A stretch of 64,000 nucleotides of DNA from Bin87 sp965116785 (GTDB lineage Bacteria; Chloroflexota; Dehalococcoidia; Lucifugimonadales; UBA3495), in the NCBI GenBank assembly GCA_965116785.1, contig OZ220731.1, positions 3,968,001 to 4,032,000 of the forward strand. Direction: 5' to 3'. Shown in pieces: positions 25,134 to 33,530 of this stretch (positions within the stretch are counted from its first letter, which is position 1; every line of letters starts with the position of its first letter). Position numbers and translations under genes: made by a program. The notes beneath the pieces were generated by a model that saw nothing but the letters and a program-made list of their open reading frames with translations, was not told the origin of the DNA and searched no databases.

Positions 25134-25289
25134 CGCTGGATCTCCCTGATGTGGTTGGGCCACGTCCCCCGGGCCGGACGGTATTGGGCCCTGCCGGTGC
25201 TCACCGTGCTGGCGCCCTCGTCCCGGTACCACCAGCAGCAGGGATGCCGGCACAAGAAGGTCACCGATTGGGCGCGCCAGATGATCATG

Positions 25290-25304
25290 TCCGCCTGAGG
25301 CGGA
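25290..25304. repeat. Palindromic insert CCGCCTGAGGCGG, copy 2
   Basis: TCCGCCTGAGGCGGA stands where the intact IS copy has CTGTTG, just before CGCCGCTGG. It is the same palindrome as at 25120 and again replaces a short sequence ending in TTG next to CGC, adding nine bases with an in-frame TGA. Confidence 0.75.
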
Positions 25305-26144
25305 CGCCGCTGGCTGCCCCAGCGTCAGTTGGTCCTGGTGGGTGACAACGGCTACGCCGCGCTGGATTTGCTCCATTGCTGCCAGTCCCTCCGCGAGCCA
25401 GTCACCCTCATCGCCCGTTTGATTATGGACGCCGCCCTCTACGCTCCAGCGCCACCACGGCAATCGGGTCAGAACGGTCGCCCGCCGTTGAAAGGCCTGC
25501 GGCGACCGTCGCTGAAAACACTGCTCGACCAGGCCGATGTCGGCTGGACCAACGTCGAAGTCGCTTGGTACGACGGCACCACCCGCACCGTGGAACTCAC
25601 CTCCCAGCGGGCGGTGTGGTACCGCTCCGGCAAGCCGCCGGTCCTCCTTCGTTGGGTGTTGATCCGAGATCCCCAGGGCGCCTTCGATCCCCAGGCACTG
25701 CTCTGCACCGACCCGTCGGCGGACCCAACCCAGGTCCTCCAATGGTTTGTGCTGCGTTGGCAACTGGAGGTCACTTTTCAGGAAGTGCGCGCCCATCTGG
25801 GCATGGAAACCCAGCGCCAGTGGTCCGACCTGGCCATTGCCCGCACCACGCCCATCCTGCTGGGTCTCTTCTCCTGGACAACCCTGGCCGCCCACGCGTT
25901 GCAAAAACATCATCCCATCACCCAGCGCACCGCCGCCTGGTACGACAAGCCGTCGCCGACTTTCGTGGACGCCATCGCCCTGGTGCGTCGCCACCTGTGG
26001 CTGGCGTCAGAGGGTTTCTCACTGTCGGTCGCCGACCCCGACGTACGGGAACTCCCCATCACTCTATACCACCGACTTGTCGATTCCCTCGCGTACGGCG
26101 CTTGAAATGCGGACAGTCCAGCAAAGACCAACGGAGGCAATTCC

Positions 26145-26666
26145 ATGAAATACGCAAGAACGACCGCCACCGCGGTACTTGCGCTCATCATTATGGCCGT
26201 AATGGCCACGACGACCGCCCTGAACTACAGCCATGGGCATCAGGACAACACCACAGCCGGAGGCCTCTCGACAACGGGACTGCCCAGCCAGAGAGCCAAC
26301 GACAACCCCAACCCAACGCCAGAAAAGCTCCCACTGCCTGTCGGAGTGGAAGCCTGGCGCTGGGCGAGCTTCAACGGGACCGGCGTCAAGGTCGGCATCA
26401 TCGACAGCTCATTCGCGAACATCGGCTCGCACCTGACGGCCGCGACCGATGCCGACAACACCACGGACCGCCACGCCACGGACAACATCCGGGCGAACTG
26501 CGAGTCCCCAGCCGAAAGCGATCAAATCGGCGACCCGGAACACGGCACCAGCAGATCAACCGCCACCCTGTGCCACAAGACCCGCAACCCAGACCTGCCC
26601 AGGGGCCAGATGGCCACGCGACAGCAGACCCATGACCGCCTCGTCGCCACCGCGAACCGTTCCTGA
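26145..26666 (+). pseudogene. Truncated secreted subtilisin-like (S8) protease
   Basis: The 173 residues begin with a signal peptide or anchor (ATAVLALIIMAVMATTTAL). Then comes the front of an S8 catalytic domain: GTGVKVGIIDSSF with the catalytic Asp, and GDPEHGTS with the catalytic His near residue 133. The Asn and Ser regions are absent, and the reading frame loses family character after EHGTS. It begins 23 bases after the degraded IS701-like element. Either it is a decayed protease gene or a frame shift near 26550 hides the rest; no GTS-Ser motif is visible downstream. Confidence 0.6.
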
Positions 26667-26777
26667 TCGCCAGCATCCTGATCGACGTGGCCTTGGTTGC
26701 CGCAGCACTCCCGTTCGGCACCAAGCGGTGGTTCGGCGGACAGCAGGAGCAGACGGAGACCGAGACCGGAGGACCCG

Positions 26778-26942
26778 ATGCCAAGCACCTGCTTAGAGAA
26801 CGACATGAGCTGCCTGTTCTGCGGCGATCCGGTACGTCCGGCCAGCCAAGGCGGCGGCTACATCCGCGACCCGGAACAGGATGGCTGGGGCGCCTACTAC
26901 CTGGTCAGTGGCCGGGTCTCCATGGCCGAGGCGAGCCCGTGA
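26778..26942 (+). CDS. Small Cys-containing ORF
   Basis: GGAGG stands six bases before an ATG that opens a 54-codon frame. The peptide has MSCLFCGDPVRPASQGG, a single CxxC, and then YIRDPEQDGWGAYYLVSG. It could be half of a zinc ribbon. No homology is recognised. A hydrophobic, frameshifted reading frame lies just upstream (around 26610-26780). Confidence 0.35.
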   Translation: MPSTCLENDMSCLFCGDPVRPASQGGGYIRDPEQDGWGAYYLVSGRVSMAEASP

Positions 26943-27193
26943 GCGCCTGGGGAGCTGCCGCACCGAACGACCAAAAACGCAGGCTAACGTCGGCGAGCGC
27001 GCGACCAGCCAGCCGGAACGCTCCGCCAAGTAGGGAGGAAGGGTCCAGCAGAGGCCCGCTACCGCGGGCTAACTGGGGTCTGTAACCGCCGTCCGGCGCG
27101 ACGGCGGGTTACGTCCCGTTGTCAAGTGGTGGGACAAGCGTCATCCTTGTTGGTGTGACGGAAATAGCCCAGCTGTCAACGCCGACGGAGATC

Positions 27194-27606
27194 TGACCCA
27201 CCATCGCTGGCGGGGAGTTGACCCAGCCCGGTTGGTTGCGTGGGATCGCCGATTTGGGATTGACCCATTTGCCTAACTGCGACTGGCTGTCACCGAGTTA
27301 AAATTGACCCACCTGGATAATGCTCAGCGATTCTGTCAGTCAGCACGGTCATGGTTGTCGCCGGCCTCCTCCGGCGTGGTGCCCAGTTGTTGGTGCGAGG
27401 GGAATAGCCCGGCCTGACGTTTCGCCCGGAGCCGGTAGCTCTCGCTGCGGATGTTCAGCATGTGGCTGTGGTGCAGGAGGCGACCCAGCACCGCCGAGGC
27501 GATGACGCTGTCGGCCAGCAGTTCGCCCCACTCGCCGAAGCCATTGTTGGAGGTGAGGATGATGCCGTCCCGTTCGTATCGGGCCGACTCCCGGTCGTAG
27601 GGCCAG
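27194..27606 (-). mobile_element. IS21-family remnant with TGACCCA end repeats
   Basis: Four direct copies of TGACCCA (27194, 27219, 27261, 27305) form the multiple end repeats typical of IS21-like elements. They lie just outside the 3' end of an istB fragment on the minus strand. istA and most of istB are gone. Confidence 0.7.
27336..27606 (-). pseudogene. istB: IstB-like ATPase, C-terminal fragment
   Basis: The minus-strand frame reads RYERDGIILTSNNGFGEWGE, then ADSVIASAVLGRLLHHSH and LNIRSESYRLRAKRQAG before the stop. This is the C-terminal third of the IS21 helper ATPase IstB. The ATP-binding part is absent: the homology stops at about 27600, where a plus-strand gene begins, so this is a recombination or deletion junction. 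Confidence 0.8.
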
Positions 27607-28411
27607 ATGCTGAAGGACAAGACCGATGAGATCAAACACGCCACCCATGCCACACTCCTGCTGCGCTGCCGGCTCGGCCGGGTGCCCGAGGCCACGCCGC
27701 ACGACGACCCCGATATCCACGCGCTGGAGCGCTGCCTCAGCGGCCTGGGCCTACAGCTCGCCGACCTTATCACTAGGCCATAGGACCACGCGGACGCCTT
27801 CAGCGGCGACGGCCTGGGCGACGACCAGATCGGCCGCATCACCACCCTGTGCGCCCGGGGATTCGCGCTGGCCATGAAGCAGATCGAGTGGGAAACTCAC
27901 ATCGTCACCAGCGCCGTGAGCCAGGAAATCAGCGTCTATCCTCGGGGCCTGGAAGACCCGGGCGACGAGCGGCCGGTCGTGATCCACCGGTGCGGCCCGG
28001 CAGGGGACGATGCGCCCGGTCCCGACGACGTCGTGGCCGTCCAGTGCCAAGGCCGGCTGACCCACGAGGCCCGCGCGCTGGTGGACCAGGTGGCCAGCAA
28101 GATCGCCGCCTCGGAACGCATCGCCGCCGTCCGTCTGGCCGAGCCCCTGGGGCCGGGAACTGGCGCTCAGGGCAACGGCCCACGGCGGCCAGGTCATCCC
28201 GCTCACCGGACCCGAGCCCATCTGCGAGGCCGCCCTCTGCCGGGACTTCCGGGGCCGGATCATCGAGGGCCGCCTCACCCTGTGGAGCGACGCGGAACCG
28301 GACCTGCCGAAGCCCGTCGACGCCCAGCGCGAGGAACGGATGGTCAACGCCCTGGGCACCCGCCACCTGGGGATCACCGGGGGAAATCAGCCCCGGGTGC
28401 GACAGCCGTGA
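27607..28411 (+). pseudogene. Uncharacterised element gene with in-frame TAG and a frameshift
   Basis: An ATG at 27607 opens a frame (MLKDKTDEIKHATHATLLLR) that reaches a TAG at 27781. The same frame then continues with good coding character (FALAMKQIEWETHIVTSAVS). Near 28147 it shifts by one base and ends as DAQREERMVNALGTRHLGIT with a TGA overlapping the next start. No family is recognised. The 5' end abuts the IS21 remnant and may itself be truncated. Confidence 0.5.
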
Positions 28412-29010
28412 TCCTCACGATCGGCCACTCCGTTCACCCGGCCGAGACGTTCACGAACCTGCTGGTGCGCCACGGCGTGGACGCCGTGGCCGACGTGCGC
28501 TCGACGCCCCGCAGCCGACGAGCGCCCCACTTCAACTAGGACGCGCTGCGCCGGTCCCTACAGACCGTAGGCGATGCCCACGGTCAGCTCGGCCACCAGC
28601 TGGGCGGCCGGCCCGACGACCCCCGCTGCTACGACGCCGAGGGCCACGTGCGCTACAAGCGCGTCGCCGCCAGCGAACACTTCCAAGAGGGCATGGAACG
28701 CCTGATACGCGGCGCCGCCCAGCGCCGCGTGGCCCTGCTATGCGCCGAGGCCGAGCCCCTGCAATGCCACCGCAGCCTGCTGGTGGCCCGGGCGCTGGCC
28801 CAGCGGGGCGTTCCCGAGACCCACATCCTGGCCGACGGCACCCCAGAGACCCACGAGGACGCCATGAGCCGGCTGATCAGGGTCCACCGACTGCCGCCCG
28901 AAGGAGACCTGCTGCGAGGCCGCGACGACGTGATCGCCGAGGCCCTGGAACGCCAGGCCCGCCGCCACGGCCACCGCAACCGACCGACAGACGAGGTAGG
29001 CCCAGGATGA
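28408..29010 (+). pseudogene. DUF488-family protein interrupted by TAG
   Basis: The GTG at 28408 opens VILTIGHSVHPAETFTNLLV and ADVRSTPRSRRAPHFN, a standard DUF488 start. A TAG at 28537 stands where family members have a basic or polar residue. The same frame continues as DALRRSLQ, then RRVALLCAEAEPLQCHRSLL to the TGA at 29010. Without the TAG it would be a full-length 200-residue protein, presumably of nucleotide- or nucleic-acid-related function. It overlaps both neighbours by four bases. Confidence 0.75.
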
Positions 29011-29797
29011 TCGACAGCCCCCTGCGCTGGGCCGGCGGCAAGTCACGGCCGCGGCGGCGCATCATCGCCCAGCTGCCGGCGCACCACACCTACGTGAGCC
29101 CTTCGCCGGCGCCGCCTGGACCCTGCTGGCGCTCCCGTCCGGAGCCGTCGAGGTCATCAACGACATCGACCCGGACGTGGCCAACTTCTGGCGCGTCCTG
29201 GAGGCCCGGTGCGACGAGCTCATCGACGCCTTCAGTCTGGAGCTGGTCAGCCGGGCCGAGTTCAACCGGCTGGCCGCGCAGAGCCCCGAGGACCTGGCCC
29301 AGGTGGCCCGCGCGCACCGCTTCTACTACCTGACCATGGCGGGCTGGGGCGGCGAGTTCGGTCACCCGCGGTTCAGCACCAGCAAGACGGGGGGCGGACA
29401 CGGCAACCGCCTCATCGGAGCCCTGCTGCGCCTGGAGAGCAAGCTGCGGCCGGCCAGCCGGCGCATCCGCCAGGTCAAGATCGAGATGGGCGACTGGCGG
29501 GACTGCATCGACCGCCACGACCGTCCCGGAACCTGCCTCTACGTGGACCCGCCCTATCCCAACAACAAGGTCAACTACCGCCACAACATGCGCCGCCCGG
29601 AGGACCATGACCGGCTGGCCGAGCGCCTGCTGCGCTGCCGGGCCGGCTGGCTGCTGAGCAGCCCCGACGACGACGCCACCCGGTATCGCTACCAAGGCAA
29701 GCGCCTGATTCCCCTGTCCAGCGCGTCGGGCATGCCGGACGGCCGGGGCGGCCGGCATGTCAACCGTGAAATCATAGTCACCATCGAGCCCGCCTGA
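29007..29797 (+). pseudogene. DNA adenine methylase (Dam/MboIA type), frameshifted
   Basis: The start SPLRWAGGKSRPRRRII matches the SAM-binding FxGxK-type motif of Dam enzymes. DPPYPNNKVNYRHNM carries the catalytic DPPY. At about 29099 GTGAGCCCTTC lacks one G relative to the expected VEPFAG coding, so the frame breaks between residues 30 and 31. The larger part is open from there to the TGA at 29797. It would methylate adenine, perhaps for protection of the mobile element. As given it is inactive. Confidence 0.8.
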
Positions 29798-29833
29798 ACG
29801 GCCCGGACACCTCGCCCAAGAGACGGAGGACCG

Positions 29834-30130
29834 ATGGAGACGACGCAGAAGACCGACCGCGCCCTGCGGCAGAATATCGAGGCCTACGAGGACGGCATAC
29901 GTCGCCGCTTCCTGGCCTGCGTGGGGCTCGTGGCCGCCGGGCTGGCCATCGCACTGGCACTGGGCGACGGGGCCACGCCGATCGGCTGGGCCGTGATCGC
30001 GACGGGCTTCGTCGTGGCCTGCTGCGGCGCCGTCCCCGGGGCGCGCAACATGATACTACGGGGCGAGGCCCAGGCCGCCGCAGCCGAGCTCAGGCGACGC
30101 GGACACGCGCCCCAAGAGCAGGGAGAATGA
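29834..30130 (+). CDS. Small two-helix membrane protein, paralogue 1
   Basis: The 98-residue protein has a charged N-terminus (LRQNIEAYEDGIRRRFLACV), two hydrophobic helices (about 34-50 and 55-75) and the segment VPGARNMILRGEAQA. It is clearly related to the protein at 32016. GGAGG stands before the ATG. No function is known; the layout (short cytosolic head, hairpin, basic tail) is seen in phage- or plasmid-borne membrane proteins generally. Confidence 0.6.
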   Translation: METTQKTDRALRQNIEAYEDGIRRRFLACVGLVAAGLAIALALGDGATPIGWAVIATGFVVACCGAVPGARNMILRGEAQAAAAELRRRGHAPQEQGE

Positions 30131-30345
30131 CCACCATGAACCCAGCGCACCGCTACTCCTTCCAGCGCGGCACGGACACCATCGAGGCCGAGTGCCGCTG
30201 CCCGGCGCCCGACAGCCCCCAGTGCGCCGGCGCCGGCGACCAGGACTTCAACGACTGGCTGGCCAGCGTGCTGAAGCCCGGCCACCGGATCGCCCGGACC
30301 GGCATACGGGTCTGGCTCAACGGCCAGGAGATCGAGCAATTCTGA
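30127..30345 (+). CDS. Uncharacterised 72-residue protein
   Basis: It overlaps the previous gene by four bases (ATGA). The protein contains RYSFQRGTDTIEAECRCPAP and ends RVWLNGQEIEQF. Three cysteines are clustered near residues 24-33. I do not recognise a family. Third-position C/G use matches its neighbours, so it is probably real. Confidence 0.5.
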   Translation: MTTMNPAHRYSFQRGTDTIEAECRCPAPDSPQCAGAGDQDFNDWLASVLKPGHRIARTGIRVWLNGQEIEQF

Positions 30346-30381
30346 GCAACAGGACAACCACAAAACGGAGGTGAGAACACC

Positions 30382-30879
30382 ATGACAACCACCATGACGA
30401 CCACACAGAGCATGGCCCGGCAGTTCATTGACCGCCTGGACGGGGCGATCAACGTCGAGGCCCACTGGTCCCCCCAGAGCGCGGTCCCGCGGACCACCGA
30501 GAGCGCCCTGGCCGCCGAGGTCGACCTGGCCTGCGACGTGCTCACGGACGCCGAAATCCGCCGCCAGGATCTCAGCCTTTTCGGCGGGCTGACCAAGGCC
30601 GAGCTCATCAACGTGACCATGCCGGACGGCTCAGAGCTGAGCGCCCTCTGCAGCTGGACCGAGGACCACATCGACCTCGCCGAGGGCCGCTACGACCAGC
30701 ACAGCTGGCCCCAGATGCGCGACGTCCGAACGGTCCTCAATCCCTGGGGCCCGCCCGGTGACCGCGCCTTCGACAACATCCAGGCCGGCCACAACGCCAC
30801 GCCCCCGGCGGAGCCGCCAGAACAGGACGAACCGGACGACGGAGCCCTGGCCCTGCAGGAACTGCTGGCCGACGCGTAG
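30382..30879 (+). CDS. Uncharacterised 165-residue protein
   Basis: GGAGGTGA precedes the ATG by about ten bases. The protein reads SMARQFIDRLDGAINVEAHW, then EIRRQDLSLFGGLTKAELIN, with an acidic Pro-rich tail ending LALQELLADA. No known domain is visible. It ends in TAG, and the sequence after that does not look coding in this frame. It lies in the same plus-strand run as the exonuclease gene. Confidence 0.5.
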   Translation: MTTTMTTTQSMARQFIDRLDGAINVEAHWSPQSAVPRTTESALAAEVDLACDVLTDAEIRRQDLSLFGGLTKAELINVTMPDGSELSALCSWTEDHIDLAEGRYDQHSWPQMRDVRTVLNPWGPPGDRAFDNIQAGHNATPPAEPPEQDEPDDGALALQELLADA

Positions 30880-31139
30880 ACGCCGGACCCGGCCCGACCA
30901 GCCCCGGACCGGGCCCGACCAGGAGGCAACCACATGAGCACTCAGAAGACCCCGGACCGACCACGACCAGCCCGGGCGCTGAGCGGAGCGCAGGCCCGCC
31001 GCCGCCCTGCCGATCTCCCTGGCGACCACGCTGCTGAGCGCCCGGGCCGACTGGCCAGCCCGCGGCCAGCAGCCAGACCGACCGCCCCTGCTCCGGGGCG
31101 ACCCGGAACGCCGCGCCTCCCGAAGCCCACCGGACCGTC

Positions 31140-31223
31140 ATGACACCCTTCCTGGCCATCACCATGGCAGCCTTCAACATCATGATCTGGCAGGCCCGAC
31201 ACCTCCGGGAGGAACGCCCATGA
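31140..31223 (+). CDS. Possible 27-codon hydrophobic peptide coupled to the exonuclease gene
   Basis: An ATG opens MTPFLAITMAAFNIMIWQAR and a short basic tail, ending in TGA that overlaps the exonuclease ATG. The peptide would make one membrane helix. The region 30880-31139 before it has only Arg/Pro-rich open frames that I cannot support. Confidence 0.3.
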   Translation: MTPFLAITMAAFNIMIWQARHLREERP

Positions 31224-31993
31224 CGACCGAACCGACCCAATTCACCCTCACCAAGCCCCTGGCCTTCGTCGACACCGAATGGACCGACCTGGACCCAGAA
31301 CGCCGCCGCATCATCAGCATCGCGATCTGCCGGCTGGAGCCGGACGGCACCACCCGGACGGTCCACTGGCTGGTCAGGCCCGGGCTCCCCGTGAGCCCCG
31401 CGTCCACCCGGATCCACGGCCTCACCGACGCGGACCTGGCCGAAGAGCCCGAGTTCCGGGAGATCGCCGACCAAGTCGAAGAACTGCTCCAGGACGCCGA
31501 CATCGCCGGCTACGGCGTCGCCCACGACATCGAGATGATCGAACGCGAGATGGCCATCGCGGGCCGCCGCTGGACAGGCCTGGGCCGCCACATCGTCGAC
31601 GCCCACCGCCTCTGGCAGGTCCGCGAACCCCGCAGCCTCGCCGACGCCCACCGCCGTTTCGTCGGACCAGTGCCCGAAGACGCCCGGCTCCACGACGCCA
31701 TGCACGACGTCCAGCTCTCCATCGCCATCATCCAGGCCATGAGCAACGGCCGCTCCGTCGACGAACTCCACCACGAGGCCCACGCCGACAGCATCGACCC
31801 AGCCGGCAAGTTCCGCCTGGAGGACGGCAAGCCCGTCTACAACTTCGGCCCCTTCCGCGGCTCACGGGTCAGCCAGCATCCGGAGTACCTGGACTGGATG
31901 CTCAGCCGAGCCTTCGCGCCCTCCACCATCGAGACAGTGCACCGGCTCAGACGCGAGCTCCACAACGACGACGAGGACGAGCCACGCGCCTGA
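31220..31993 (+). CDS. DEDD-type 3'-5' exonuclease with C-terminal extension
   Basis: The first 180 residues are a DnaQ-like exonuclease domain: Exo I AFVDTEWTDLDPERRR (Asp and Glu ligands), STRIHGLTDADLAEEPEF, Exo II around ADIAGYGVAHDIEMIERE, and Exo III RLHDAMHDVQLSIAI with the His-Asp pair of the DEDDh type. Residues about 200-240 add KPVYNFGPFRGSRVSQHPEY and LDWML, resembling the DUF3820/exodeoxyribonuclease X-type tail that follows some exonucleases. It has a GGAGG site nine bases ahead. Likely an element-encoded proofreading or repair nuclease. Confidence 0.82.
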   Translation: MTTEPTQFTLTKPLAFVDTEWTDLDPERRRIISIAICRLEPDGTTRTVHWLVRPGLPVSPASTRIHGLTDADLAEEPEFREIADQVEELLQDADIAGYGVAHDIEMIEREMAIAGRRWTGLGRHIVDAHRLWQVREPRSLADAHRRFVGPVPEDARLHDAMHDVQLSIAIIQAMSNGRSVDELHHEAHADSIDPAGKFRLEDGKPVYNFGPFRGSRVSQHPEYLDWMLSRAFAPSTIETVHRLRRELHNDDEDEPRA

Positions 31994-32015
31994 ATCACAC
32001 CAGAACCAGGGAAGG

Positions 32016-32318
32016 GTGAAACCAGTGAACGGACCAGCCAGAACCGAGACCAACGAAGAACTGCGCCGCACGATCCACCGCTACGAGAATGGCGTCGGAC
32101 GACGGTTCTTCACCTGCCTCATACTCGTCGTGATCGGACTGTTCATCTGCGCGCTGCTGGGCGACAGGACCAGCCCCCAGGGCTGGGCCGCCTACGCCGT
32201 CGGCTTCATAGTCGCGTGCTGCAGCACCATCCCAGCAGCCCGCAACATGATACTCCGCGACCACGCCCAGGACGCACGCGCCACCCTGCAGCAACGTGCC
32301 CGCGACCAGAACGAATGA
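32016..32318 (+). CDS. Small two-helix membrane protein, paralogue 2
   Basis: The 100-residue protein mirrors the one at 29834: NEELRRTIHRYENGVGRRFF, two hydrophobic helices and PAARNMILRDHAQDARA. The two share the order and spacing of all features, so they arose by duplication. The start is a GTG at 32016 or 32025; the second fits AGGGAAGG better. Confidence 0.6.
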   Translation: MKPVNGPARTETNEELRRTIHRYENGVGRRFFTCLILVVIGLFICALLGDRTSPQGWAAYAVGFIVACCSTIPAARNMILRDHAQDARATLQQRARDQNE

Positions 32319-32735
32319 GCACGGAGACCACGCGAAAGCCCGACCTCATCCTCCGGGGGCAACCCCCACGACCTCGAGTCCTTCCGCCAGTTCGCCCCCA
32401 CGACCTCCTGGGCACCAAGGCCAGCAGCATCCGCGACAACGGAGCGGACCGGAGCATGATCGAACAGTCCGGCGCCCCCCGACTGGTTCGAATGGCGCCG
32501 CAACAACTGTGGCGTCAGCCACGACGCACAACGCCTGCGCTACCACTTCCTCACCAAATGGAACCCGCCCAACGAGGACATGCTCACCACCATGTCGGCC
32601 CGGTTCCCAAACCTCACGATCCGCCTCGAATACCACGAACCCATGATGTCCTTCGAGGGCCACGCCGAAACCCGCCAAGGCGCCGTCACCGACCGAGAAC
32701 AGCACGACTTCGACTTCCACGAACGCTACCAGTAG
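32315..32735 (+). pseudogene. Api92-like ferredoxin-fold protein, frameshifted
   Basis: Read across at least two frame changes (near 32358, 32400 and 32470) the region gives NPHDLESFRQF, then LRYHFLTKWNPPNEDMLTT and FPNLTIRLEYHEPMMSFEGH. The pattern of a TxWxPP strand followed by FPxLxxxLEYxE is that of DUF1281/Api92-like proteins found on phages and plasmids. It ends in TAG at 32733. Inactive as written. Confidence 0.55.
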
Positions 32736-33530
32736 AACGCCCTCCCCACCCGGCCCAAGGCCAACAACAACCCCCCCGCAAACCACCGTGCGCCAGGTGG
32801 CCAGCAACCCGTCACCCCCCAAGAGAACAGCCCCCAGACGAAGACCAGTCACCAGAACGCCGGCCCAAGAGATCACCATCCCGCAGCCCAGACCTGAACC
32901 TCAAGACCGTGCCCGCAACCAGCCCAACAGCCCCATCCAACCGATGACCCAAGAGCCAAGTCCACGCCGCCCCCACGGCCCTCTCGCCCCACCGGCAAGC
33001 AGCCGACATCATGCCAAGACAGCCAGGCCACAGACGACCGGACCATGGGCGCAACAGCCATATCGTTACCCCGCCAGCCCGACGGGCGAAGCACGACCAC
33101 CCAGACCGACGAGGGACCGGAGGCCGCAGACCAGCCGAACGCCAGCCCAAGCCCTACAAACCTGGAAGAAGAGGTCGTTTCAGGCCCAGGAGAGGCCGTC
33201 TAGCCGCAGGCGCCAGAATGAAACAGGGTGGGCAGGAGAGGCGCGATTTTCTGGTGCTCTCTCTATACAACCCCCCCTGCGGTCCAAACGAGGGGGTTCT
33301 GGCCGGGCGAGCCCCCAGAATGACTGTGAGTTGAGCACAAGGGGTATGAAAACCAAACTGAGCCGGCGGATTCCATGTACAGATTAATGCGTTCCATACG
33401 GGAGGGGTACAAGTCCCAAATTGCAAAGTGCTGGCAGGTTGGCGTGCGAGAGAGACGCCGGAAACGGGAATCTAGGGCAGAAATCGCCCCAAACGCGGCC
33501 GGGAGAGGCCGGGCGTGGGGGCTGGCGAAA
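32736..33530. other. Spacer without a supportable gene
   Basis: This 795-base stretch contains only Pro/Arg-rich open frames that change composition along their length. Base composition switches inside it, from C-rich to purine-rich on the plus strand, at about 33.2 kb, which marks a block boundary. No promoter, tRNA or repeat stands out. Confidence 0.5.

Larger units (their letters stand above)
24729..26105 (+). pseudogene. IS701-like transposase, inactivated
   Basis: It starts MLTLPDAIVAV at 24729 as in the intact copy. Frame is lost near 24790 (a base missing in CACCCCACTTGG) and again near 24948. Two stop-bearing palindromes then interrupt it at 25120 and 25290. From 25329 to the TGA at 26105 it is again open, with VLVGDNGYAALD and LRWQLEVTFQEVRAHLGMET. 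Comparison with the intact copy shows each lesion directly. Confidence 0.85.
24649..26122 (+). mobile_element. IS701-like element, degraded copy
   Basis: The left end ACTGGAGTTTACGC and the right end AAATGCGGACAGTCCAGC are drifted forms of the termini seen at 20326-21783. The subterminal AAAGTATAAAGACAGGGTAA is kept. The interior is mutated by single-base losses and two palindromic replacements. Confidence 0.78.

Noticed and set aside
27849..29333. A 494-codon plus-strand frame across the DUF488 and Dam genes
   Set aside because: The recognisable DUF488 and methylase residues are in other frames; this one is a Pro/Arg-rich low-complexity reading.
32788..33387. A 199-codon Pro/Arg-rich frame
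   Set aside because: No motif, no convincing start, and it spans the composition change at 33.2 kb.
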